Under the pieces are notes generated by a model. The model did no database searches. It was not told where the DNA came from and saw nothing but the letters and a program-made list of their open reading frames with translations. The position numbers were made by a program, and so were the translations under genes. A stretch of DNA of 64,000 nt from positions 285,555 through 349,554 of the forward strand of contig NZ_RJTN01000003.1 of assembly GCF_005497185.1 (NCBI RefSeq). Direction: 5' to 3'. Of the stretch, positions 52,112 through 60,268 are shown piece by piece. Within the stretch, counting starts at the first letter, position 1; every line of letters starts with the position of its first letter. The DNA is from Pectobacterium polonicum. GTDB taxonomy: Bacteria; Pseudomonadota; Gammaproteobacteria; Enterobacterales; Enterobacteriaceae.

Positions 52112-53278
52112 ATGACAGCACATTCCCGTGGAGCTAATTTCACGACACTGAACATGATTATTGCCGCCTCCCTCGTGGGGCTGGTCACTGGATACACGCT
52201 ACCGCTAATCAGTTTGAAGCTGGCAGAACACGGGCACAGCACGACGACGCTCGGTATTCTGGCTGCACTCCCGGCGGCGGGAATGATGCTCTCATCCTTT
52301 GTTACCCCTTGGCTCAGCCGCCACCTGCACGCCAGATATCTGTTATCCGGCAGCCTGATCATTCTGGCGATATCAACCGTAGCCTCATTCCTACTGTCAC
52401 ACCCTGTTTCACTCATTTTACCCCGCCTGCTAACCGGGCTCGCTTCAGGGATACTTGTGGTGCTGGGAGAAACCTGGGTCACCAGCCGAGCCTCTGACAA
52501 ACACAAAGCAACACTGACGGGGTTGTATGCATCCGTTTTCACAGGATGTCAGCTAATAGGACCGCTGCTTATTGCCGCTGGAGAGAATATTCAAACGTAT
52601 GCGCTATGGCTGATTGGTGGCATCTCCGCCACATGTGCGTTCATGCTGAGGAATTGCGCCAATATGGTTCGGGCGGATGAACCGTCCTCTGCGTCTTATC
52701 GGGACCTTATCCCTTTTCTCCCAGCGATTGCTTCTGGCGTACTCTGCTTCTCCTTTTTCGATGCCAGCATACTGTCGCTCTTTCCACTTTATGGCATGGC
52801 GCAAGGGTTGGACGAAAAATCTGCGATCTTATTGGTCACACTCATCTTTCTGGGTGATGCCGTATTTCAGACGCCGATTGGCTGGCTGGCAGACAAATGC
52901 GGCATCATGAAAATCCACATCAGTTGCGGCATTCTTTTCTGTGTCATGCTGATATGCATCACCTTTTCGTTCTCCTCTCCTGCACTTCTTGCTACCGTCT
53001 GCATCATATTGGGTGCCGCAGCAGGTGGGCTTTATACCCTGTCCCTCGTTCGGGCAGGTCAGCGGTTCGCTGGTCAACGATTGATTGTGATGAATTCCCT
53101 TCTGGGACTGGTGTGGTCTGCTGGCAGCATCAGCGGCCCCCTATTATCCGGTGCTGCGATGACGTTCTACGGTTACGACAGCCTCATCGCCATATTGCTA
53201 CTCATCGGCGTGTTGTTTGTTGGCCTACAAGGCGTATTAAGAAAAGAGCACGCACCGCCTTCGCTGAGTGAGGAGTGA
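52112..53278 (+). CDS. MFS transporter
   Basis: The 388-residue protein has about 12 membrane helices in two halves. The first is MIIAASLVGLVTGYTLPLISL, and after a central loop the second half begins around FLPAIASGVLCFSFFDASI. The overall style, including LTGLASGILVVLGETWV, recalls the YcaD-like branch of the superfamily. GGAAG lies near the start at 52112. It follows the LysR gene directly. Part of its coding sequence is repeated just downstream of its stop (53319-53372). The substrate is unknown. Confidence 0.8.
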   Translation: MTAHSRGANFTTLNMIIAASLVGLVTGYTLPLISLKLAEHGHSTTTLGILAALPAAGMMLSSFVTPWLSRHLHARYLLSGSLIILAISTVASFLLSHPVSLILPRLLTGLASGILVVLGETWVTSRASDKHKATLTGLYASVFTGCQLIGPLLIAAGENIQTYALWLIGGISATCAFMLRNCANMVRADEPSSASYRDLIPFLPAIASGVLCFSFFDASILSLFPLYGMAQGLDEKSAILLVTLIFLGDAVFQTPIGWLADKCGIMKIHISCGILFCVMLICITFSFSSPALLATVCIILGAAAGGLYTLSLVRAGQRFAGQRLIVMNSLLGLVWSAGSISGPLLSGAAMTFYGYDSLIAILLLIGVLFVGLQGVLRKEHAPPSLSEE

Positions 53279-53318
53279 TGCAAAGTCACCAGCAGTCAGG
53301 ACATCGCACTCTTGCGGG

Positions 53319-53372
53319 GGCAGACAAATGTGGCATCATAAAAAACCACATCAAAGGCGATATTTTTCTGCG
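53319..53372 (+). pseudogene. Remnant of a duplicated MFS coding segment
   Basis: This stretch (GCAGACAAATGTGGCATCAT...) repeats 52888-52941 inside the MFS gene with a few changes. It would read ADKCGIIKNHIKGDIFLR and then stop, against ADKCGIMKIHISCGILF in the intact gene. It looks like the residue of a second, deleted MFS copy or a local duplication, and it now forms the leader of the next gene. Confidence 0.65.
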
Positions 53373-53384
53373 TTAGGGATTGCC

Positions 53385-55034
53385 ATGCCAATCATACACA
53401 CGGATGTTTTATCTATAGATTTCCCCCCGAATTTCACTTCCGTTGAGCAAATCGGACAGGGTGCGCTCGGTCAGTATCCTACTGACGACAGCCTCGTCGT
53501 GCTGGATATTTATCCGGTTGATAGAGACTTACTACACAAAACAGAAACGGGACAAGCTGAGCAATACCGCTCTTTCTGTGGAAAAATCTATGGGAAACTC
53601 ACCTGGCTTGAAGAAAAAACGTTAGCCCTTGAAAACGACAGCGCATTGTTAATGACAGCTGAAGGGATTTACGGCTTTGCTTACCTGTTCGCGTTTATCC
53701 GCTTAACCGACACGGTTTGCCTTTTCGCAGGGGGATACTGCCCGCTGGAGCAGCAACAAGCGCACTTCATAACAATGGAAGCCGCACTGCGCAGCCTGCG
53801 AATTGTCACTGCCACACCAGAAACGGCATATCACAGCCACCTGCAAGCGAAGGGAGCAGAAACGGCAACAACACAGGGCAACGATGTGAAAACAAAGCAG
53901 AGAAGCATCGTAGAGACACCAATCTACCCTCCTATAACGCTAGATCCTGCCCTGCTCCCGTTGCTGGCTGAACATTCTCCACAGCGCCAGCATCTTATGA
54001 ACACATTACTCTCGGCTGATGCCATCACGCCTATCGCCTATGCCGTATCTGGCACTTTACGCAGTAGCATCGATTTCTATCATGGCGCAAAAGACGATCA
54101 CTCAGGGCTGGGTAACCATCGGCTCGGCGGCCTGCCAGATTTACCTGTCGATATTCCTTACCCTTGTGTCAACGTCGCCAAGGACACCCTGCTCGCGTAC
54201 GAAGAGTGCTGGGAAGCTGGTGATGACGAAGAAGAAGTCTGCATTTTTCCCAGAGACGACGTCACACAGACCTATCGTGTACCGTTGGAATTTATTGCGC
54301 AGTTAGACTGCCGTGATTTAGCCCCATTGCAGAGCTATTTGCCACGCGAAGGCACGTTATTCTTCTTTCTGGAATGCGGAAGTAGCCCTTTGACGACCAG
54401 AGGGAAAGTTATCTATGTGCAGGACACGGCAAGCCTGAGCAGTGGAAAACGCTTTGCCGAACTGGCTTTCAATGACGAGAAGACCCTCGGGCAAAAGCCC
54501 GCCTTTACACTGCATCCCAGAGCCAGCGTTACCGTACCCAGTTTTTACGCATTACGCCAAAATCCTCATATTGGTTCCATACTCTGCTCACGCATGAGTC
54601 TGGAACAGCAGGCAGCACTGGATGATGATGAATACGACGATGCGCTATCCCGCCTTGGCTTTGCACAATATTATGCCTGGAAGCTGCGGCAGTTGGGGGC
54701 ATTCAATCTATTACCTGATAGTAAAGCGACTGAAGAGCAACTGGCCTGGATGACCGAGAACGACATGCTGCCATCGGGCTTTCCGCCAGATGAGCCGCTG
54801 CCTGAATATCAGGGTATTGCCCGAGTCAACGGCTGTGGTTTCAGCCAGCATGAATTACCAGAGTTGCAGGCAGCACAGCAATTGGGTGGCGAAGCACAAG
54901 ACTGGCTGGTGCTGTTTCAGGTCTGTCTGGATGGGCAATTCCAGTGGGATGACGGCATACTGAACTTCATCATCCATCGCACAGACCTTGCCGCTCAACG
55001 CTTCGACCGGGTATTCATGGTCTGCGATTACTGA
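53385..55034 (+). CDS. DUF1963 (YwqG-like) protein with an N-terminal extra domain
   Basis: The 549-residue protein starts MPIIHTDVLSIDF, with AGGGA upstream. Residues 1-150 form a domain with an FPPNFTSVE start that may be DcrB/DUF1795-like (weak recollection). Residues 200-549 resemble DUF1963/YwqG: GGLPDLPVDIPYP, FIAQLDCRDLAPLQSYLP, FFLECGSSP, and the terminal WLVLFQVCLDG. YwqG-type proteins have no settled biochemical role; some related families include immunity proteins. The reading from 53268 overlaps the MFS stop and was rejected. Confidence 0.7.
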   Translation: MPIIHTDVLSIDFPPNFTSVEQIGQGALGQYPTDDSLVVLDIYPVDRDLLHKTETGQAEQYRSFCGKIYGKLTWLEEKTLALENDSALLMTAEGIYGFAYLFAFIRLTDTVCLFAGGYCPLEQQQAHFITMEAALRSLRIVTATPETAYHSHLQAKGAETATTQGNDVKTKQRSIVETPIYPPITLDPALLPLLAEHSPQRQHLMNTLLSADAITPIAYAVSGTLRSSIDFYHGAKDDHSGLGNHRLGGLPDLPVDIPYPCVNVAKDTLLAYEECWEAGDDEEEVCIFPRDDVTQTYRVPLEFIAQLDCRDLAPLQSYLPREGTLFFFLECGSSPLTTRGKVIYVQDTASLSSGKRFAELAFNDEKTLGQKPAFTLHPRASVTVPSFYALRQNPHIGSILCSRMSLEQQAALDDDEYDDALSRLGFAQYYAWKLRQLGAFNLLPDSKATEEQLAWMTENDMLPSGFPPDEPLPEYQGIARVNGCGFSQHELPELQAAQQLGGEAQDWLVLFQVCLDGQFQWDDGILNFIIHRTDLAAQRFDRVFMVCDY

Positions 55035-55121
55035 GAATTTGCGCTGATTAACAGGTAAGTCCGACGACAACCCAAAGCGAGTCGGTAGCAGTGATTGTCG
55101 TCGATACTGCGTGGTACAGAC

Positions 55122-55817
55122 TTAAGACCTGGCGCCGATCTGCGTGAAGACATCTTGTAGCGTTGCAGCCTCGTAGGTTGGCGCAATATCCGAATCGTTG
55201 GCGGCTCCGTTTGCATTGAACCAACAACTGTCTATGCCGTACAGGTTAGCCCCAAGAATATCGGCATCGAGCCTGTCGCCTACAATGACTGCCTTGGTTT
55301 TCTCAAATGCGCTGAATTTGTTGGCTGAGAACTCAAAGAAGCGCGCATCCGGCTTGGCGAATCCACAAGCCTCAGAGGTGGCGACAAACGTGAGCCAGTC
55401 TGCCAGCCCCGAGTTCGCCACTCGCTTCGCCTGCACATACTCAATGCCGTTGGTAATAATGCCAACTTCACCGATCTCGGCAAGCGCTTCACAGATTTGA
55501 ACCGCGCCATCCACCAACACCACGGTCTCAGGCAGGCACTCCAGATAGAGATTGCTCGCTTTGTGAGGATCGATATCGATGCCATGCAGAGAGAACGTGC
55601 GGCGGAATCGTTCTACTTTCAGTAAATCTTTGGTGATTTCCCCCTTCTCGAATTCACTCCATAGTTGAGAATTCTCGCGCTGATAGTCTGCAAACAGGGT
55701 GGTATTTTCAATATCGACGCCAAGGTGTGTCAGCGTGCGTGCGAACGAAAGCCGCTCAGAGGCTTTGAAGTCTAACAGCGTGTCGTCAAGGTCAAACAGG
55801 AAGTGGCGGTATTTCAT
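55122..55817 (-). CDS. YjjG-type HAD phosphatase (noncanonical pyrimidine nucleotidase)
   Basis: The 231-residue protein is a haloacid dehalogenase-type phosphatase. Motif I is FDLDDTLLDF (D10, D12), motif II IITNGIEYVQ, and motifs III-IV are AKPDARFFEF and VGDRLDADILGA. A helical cap follows motif I. The layout and length match YjjG (225 in E. coli), which clears nucleoside monophosphates such as damaged pyrimidines. The start overlaps the stop of the upstream MFS gene by ATGA, so the two are coupled. Confidence 0.8.
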   Translation of the reverse strand: MKYRHFLFDLDDTLLDFKASERLSFARTLTHLGVDIENTTLFADYQRENSQLWSEFEKGEITKDLLKVERFRRTFSLHGIDIDPHKASNLYLECLPETVVLVDGAVQICEALAEIGEVGIITNGIEYVQAKRVANSGLADWLTFVATSEACGFAKPDARFFEFSANKFSAFEKTKAVIVGDRLDADILGANLYGIDSCWFNANGAANDSDIAPTYEAATLQDVFTQIGARS

Positions 55818-57046
55818 AAATGTTGGTTACTCGAAATTAAGGAATCGTTTTGGGTGGAGACGGCCTGCGCGGGTTTAGCAGCCGTCAGCGCGCGGTTAAC
55901 ACCCAGAATCACAACGAGGAATGATAGCGTCAATATCCCAATCATCACCCATGGAAATGCGCCCGGACCTGCGCTGCTGAGGAGTAATCCTCCAATAACG
56001 CCTCCAGCCGCGACAGCGGTGTTCCATGATGTAGTAGACATCGACTGTGCGACATCTACGGCATCAGACGAAAGATGGGTCATTGCCGTTTGCGTGACGA
56101 CAGAGAATCCCCCGAAAGAGATTCCCCACATAAAGACGGCCAGAACCAAAATGACCTGAACATCGGACCAAAGGCCCAGAAGTAGCGTCGCTGCGGCGAA
56201 TAACATAACTTCGGCAGGGCCGAGACGATTTAGATTTCCATCGACGATGATGCCAGACAACACAAGGCCAAAAACCGCACCGGCTCCGAAAATGAATAGC
56301 ACGCCGTTGAGCCAGTCACCCATGGCAGAAGCGACGAGGAAAGGTTCGATGTAAATATAGAGAATGTTGTGCGTGACAATATAAGTGAGGATCAGCGCAA
56401 GCGTCGCCCCGACACCGCGCTTGGCGGCGACCTGAGGCAGCGATATCCGTTTATCGGCCGATTCACCCGGGAAGTCAGGAGCAAAAATTGCGATCCAAAC
56501 AACGAGGAGCACCGCGATAACCGACACAAGTCCAAATGCCCCCTGCCAACCGATCGCTGACCCGAGAAGGCCACCAATCGGTACACCGAGAACCAACGCG
56601 GCCGTAGAGCCCGCGCCGACAATAGCGATAGCACGCCCAAGTAACCAACGAGGAACCATACGGGATGCGTACCCGGCAAGCATCGACCAAACCACCCCGC
56701 CGAACAGACCTGCAACAAAACGGGCGGCCAGTGATAAAACGTAGTTATCCGAAACCGCAGTCACCGCATTAACGATGGCGAATCCGCTAATCACAACGAG
56801 TAACAGGGGTTTGCGCCGCATTCCCCGCGTCAGCGCCGTAGCGGGAATCGCGGATAAAAGCGCCCCCAGCGCAAATGCGGTAATGAACTGACCAGCCAGA
56901 CTTTCGGAAACATCCAGACCGGTAGCGATCGAACTGAGGAGCCCAGCGGGCATGATCTCAGTCAGTAAGGTCAGAAATGCGGCTGTCGCAAGCGCGAGAA
57001 GCTTTAGCACGGGGAGAGACGGGGATGAAATTCGATTTGCACTCAA
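55814..57046 (-). CDS. MFS efflux transporter (DHA1 family)
   Basis: The 410-residue protein has about 12 membrane helices and the DHA1 drug/H+ antiporter style. The first helix ends TEIMPAGLLSSIA and motif A is ALTRGMRRKPLLL in loop 2-3. It resembles sugar, nucleoside and drug efflux pumps such as NepI and AraJ. Coupling to a nucleotide phosphatase by a 4-base overlap hints at nucleoside export, as in NepI; this is inference. AT-rich DNA begins just upstream. Confidence 0.8.
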   Translation of the reverse strand: MSANRISSPSLPVLKLLALATAAFLTLLTEIMPAGLLSSIATGLDVSESLAGQFITAFALGALLSAIPATALTRGMRRKPLLLVVISGFAIVNAVTAVSDNYVLSLAARFVAGLFGGVVWSMLAGYASRMVPRWLLGRAIAIVGAGSTAALVLGVPIGGLLGSAIGWQGAFGLVSVIAVLLVVWIAIFAPDFPGESADKRISLPQVAAKRGVGATLALILTYIVTHNILYIYIEPFLVASAMGDWLNGVLFIFGAGAVFGLVLSGIIVDGNLNRLGPAEVMLFAAATLLLGLWSDVQVILVLAVFMWGISFGGFSVVTQTAMTHLSSDAVDVAQSMSTTSWNTAVAAGGVIGGLLLSSAGPGAFPWVMIGILTLSFLVVILGVNRALTAAKPAQAVSTQNDSLISSNQHL

Positions 57047-57877
57047 AATAATTATTTACCTGTAACGCTGGCCTGTCGTGGCGCACTCATTTTCTGCCAC
57101 CTGAATAGAGATGATACCACCACATCCGTATACAAACAGGTAACATGATGATTCCTGAAAGTCACCATGCTGCGGATACGCATTCAGGAGAGCTATACGT
57201 GGATGGTAAATAATGTTGAAAATATCCTTCTGTAATATATTTATTAGGTATTGAAAAGAATAGGTTATTCGGTCTCATCTATTTCACCACTGTTCAGTAT
57301 TCAATGTTATTCATTCATATCTAACAATATGATTAAAAATAAAAAACCGATAAAAATAATCTTTCAATGAAATTGAAAAATAAGTTACTCATTCATTATT
57401 ACCAGACTACTTAATAATAGCATTTTTAATAAAAGCGATTCAAATAAAAACCCATACCATACAATTAGATAAGTAAAAACAAAGAAATTAATAGCTATTT
57501 ACACATCTCAATTATTGCCATTTCATCAGCCTCAACTATACATAATATTCGCAATGTATAATAAAAAAATTGATTAAATTCTGCGGCGAAATTCTATTTC
57601 GTCAAGTGGCTTGCTGTCCCTAAAAGGCAGTAAAAACACACAGCTAAAAAAATCATTGCTACGTTCTACCTGTTGGATGATATTTCCATCCAACAGAGTT
57701 GGCGGCACCTCCATCCGGCGGTATATCGTCTAGTTTTTCTTGTTTTAGGTACTGATTTTATTTCCGGACGTCACGGAAAACATCGCTTCCGTTTGCGTCA
57801 ATTACAGACTGAGCCAGGGGAAATCGTGATCTTGAAAAGATCGACATTAGCAGTAACCAAAAGAGGAGCACCTGCTT
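57047..57877. other. Long AT-rich gap upstream of the pigD-like gene
   Basis: About 830 bases, very AT-rich from 57180 to 57560 and then returning to average. A plus-strand frame at 57673-57918 (81 codons) overlaps the next gene. It contains GRHGKHRFRLRQLQTEPGEIVIL, which faintly recalls an AraC-type sensor domain and may be a remnant, but I cannot support it as a gene. AT richness is consistent with horizontally gained DNA. Confidence 0.45.
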
Positions 57878-60268
57878 ATGCGACAAGACATACGAACCAT
57901 TGGCGTTTGCCTGGTTAGCCAGGATGAAGGATTAACACAGGATCTGGATGTCGTTTTGAAAAGTGTCAATAATTTGCTCTGCGGCAATATTGATGTCCCC
58001 AAGAGTATAACGCCAGACGGTACCTGCCTGCCCTATCGGCGGGTTCTATCTCAGGCAAGTCAATACCTGTCATCACAGCGGCGTGACAAAACGTTATCAC
58101 TGACATTGCGGCGCTTTGATTCTATGGCAACAGCAAATCACGCGATGACAGCACACCATCCACCACCTATCGAATGTGTGTTATTAGATACACGTCACGA
58201 AGAGCTACACGGTTCAGAAGATCCCTTTACCCAATTCACCCCGAAGTCATCAGAGTCACGGTTTTCACCGTGTTCTGCCATGTTGCTTTGCAAAGAGGAA
58301 CTTCTGGGTAAATGGATGGGCAGACTCGGAGGAAATCGATTAGTCAGGGTTCTACACGATTGTCCGTGGCAACGGCGGGCCGATATCCTTCGTTTGGTGC
58401 TGGATCATCTTGAACATGCACACTTCAACCGCCTGCTGGTACGTGCTTGCCAAAAAACGGAAGGCCCTGGGATATTAGCGCAAACGATTTATCGTCATAT
58501 GACCGAGCGATGGGGCGATCAATGGGATTTTCACTTCTACACCGGGTCAATGGTGGCAGGGTTCATCGACTCAATGAAAACCTTACTTCACGGTTCAGAA
58601 AACCGCTGTCTGACGGGTAATAATGAGCATGCTCTTGCCGTCAGCGCACTGGCAGGATGGCAATTATATGGGCGCTCCTATGTGATTGCTATAACGTCCG
58701 GCATGATCGATGAAGCACGTGGGACATTATCAAACCTCAAGCGTGCCGCTGCACCAGGCCTGATTATCTGCGCGGACTCGCCGCAAACAACCTGGTATCC
58801 ATTTCAGGGAACGCTTGACGCCGATAATGACGGGCATGAAGTTATTACTGCCCGTGGCTTATGGCATTGCTTCATCCGCACACCCGATGAAATGCCCACC
58901 GGTCTGCAAGGTGCTTTTCGCTCACTAGATGAACGTCCGGCGCCTACCTTTGTTTTAGCCACGCAAAACATCCTTGAATCTCAAGCAGACAACCTCAAAA
59001 TCGAGATTCCTTCCCACATTCCCAGGAAGGAGGAACTTTCCGCACAGCAACGTGAACAGCTAGATCAGGCAGTGTCAGCCATCAATCATGATAACGCCCG
59101 CATCCTGTGGCACTGCGGACGGCTTACTGCTCGAGAGCGCAAACGCATCCTAACGCTGGCAGAACGGGCCGGAATAGCATTAGTCGACAGCATCATTCAC
59201 CCCGGCAGCGTGTCTGCTTATAGCGATGGCACTCTGGTAGATAACTATCTGGGTACGCTTTCCATGTATGGCTTCAACCGCGCCGTCTATGAGTTCCTGG
59301 AAACACCAGCAGCAGAAGGAGAAGGCACACCCTGGCTGTTTTTCTTAAAAGGCAAAGTTGAGCAGTCAGCAACACCTTACTCAGAAGGTAAGCTCAAACG
59401 TAATTTCCGCATCGCTCAGGTTAACCGCAACCCGGCACACCTTTCACCCTTTACCGATCTGGGATTGGATATTCAACTGTCTGATTTCCTAGACTATCTT
59501 GAACCTCGTCTACAAATCGACAGCACCGTATTGTCTTATCGTCGTGCTGGGCTTAAGCGGCTGCGACAGCTGCCGACAGCGTTGCCAAGCGATATGATCG
59601 AAACCATGCCTATGACATCCAATCATTTCTTCCACAGGCTAGGCCAACTTATCGCCGAACTTATTGAGAACCACGATTATCGCTATACAGGGGTCTACGA
59701 TGTAGGCCGCTGTAGCTTATCGGCCATCCGTAATGTGCCACGTACCGGTCCTGGTTTCTCCGGCTGGTATGGCCGTGCGTTGATGGGAGATGGTCTGATG
59801 TCGTTACCCTATATCGCACTGAAGAACGAACACAATATTTTAGCTTTCGTCGGCGATGGTGCCCGAGCAATGGTACCGAATATTGAGCAACGTCTGGCCT
59901 GGTCATCAGTTAAGGGCGTGACAGGGCGTGGCGGTAATGTCACGGTCTTTTACCTGACCAACGGCGTGCTCTCCATGATTCAGACTTATATGGACAAACG
60001 TTATGCGCTCAATGCCAGTTGTCAGGTCAATGTGCCCTTGATAGAGCTGGATAAGGGGCCTTCTCATCGCGTAATCGACGGAATCAACGTTCATCACCGC
60101 GTGCTGCGTCAGTTCTGTCCAGCACTGTTACGTGAAGCCTTATTGGCACCAGGGAGAGTCAACTTCTTCGACATCTGGCTTGGACATAATTCTGAGGGTG
60201 ATGGCTTGAGTCTGGCCTCTGAGGACTCTTGGAACCGTATTCATATTGGTAATGAGGGAACACCATGA
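57878..60268 (+). CDS. PigD-like thiamine-diphosphate-dependent enzyme
   Basis: The 796-residue protein resembles PigD of Serratia prodigiosin synthesis, which uses ThDP to decarboxylate pyruvate and add the acetyl unit to 2-octenal (Stetter-type 1,4-addition). Residues 1-200 are a divergent N-terminal domain. The pyrimidine-binding domain has GNNEHALAVSALAG, where E250 would activate the cofactor, then TSGMIDEARG. The pyrophosphate-binding domain has GDG (659-661) and, 32 residues later, TN (694-695). WLGHNSEGDGLSLAS is near the end. AGAGGAG lies nine bases before the ATG. The stop overlaps the next start (ATGA). Acceptor substrate unknown. Confidence 0.8.
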   Translation: MRQDIRTIGVCLVSQDEGLTQDLDVVLKSVNNLLCGNIDVPKSITPDGTCLPYRRVLSQASQYLSSQRRDKTLSLTLRRFDSMATANHAMTAHHPPPIECVLLDTRHEELHGSEDPFTQFTPKSSESRFSPCSAMLLCKEELLGKWMGRLGGNRLVRVLHDCPWQRRADILRLVLDHLEHAHFNRLLVRACQKTEGPGILAQTIYRHMTERWGDQWDFHFYTGSMVAGFIDSMKTLLHGSENRCLTGNNEHALAVSALAGWQLYGRSYVIAITSGMIDEARGTLSNLKRAAAPGLIICADSPQTTWYPFQGTLDADNDGHEVITARGLWHCFIRTPDEMPTGLQGAFRSLDERPAPTFVLATQNILESQADNLKIEIPSHIPRKEELSAQQREQLDQAVSAINHDNARILWHCGRLTARERKRILTLAERAGIALVDSIIHPGSVSAYSDGTLVDNYLGTLSMYGFNRAVYEFLETPAAEGEGTPWLFFLKGKVEQSATPYSEGKLKRNFRIAQVNRNPAHLSPFTDLGLDIQLSDFLDYLEPRLQIDSTVLSYRRAGLKRLRQLPTALPSDMIETMPMTSNHFFHRLGQLIAELIENHDYRYTGVYDVGRCSLSAIRNVPRTGPGFSGWYGRALMGDGLMSLPYIALKNEHNILAFVGDGARAMVPNIEQRLAWSSVKGVTGRGGNVTVFYLTNGVLSMIQTYMDKRYALNASCQVNVPLIELDKGPSHRVIDGINVHHRVLRQFCPALLREALLAPGRVNFFDIWLGHNSEGDGLSLASEDSWNRIHIGNEGTP

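Noticed and set aside
57673..57918. An 81-codon gene before the PigD-like gene
   Set aside because: It overlaps the start and ribosome site of the larger gene and lacks its own ribosome site.
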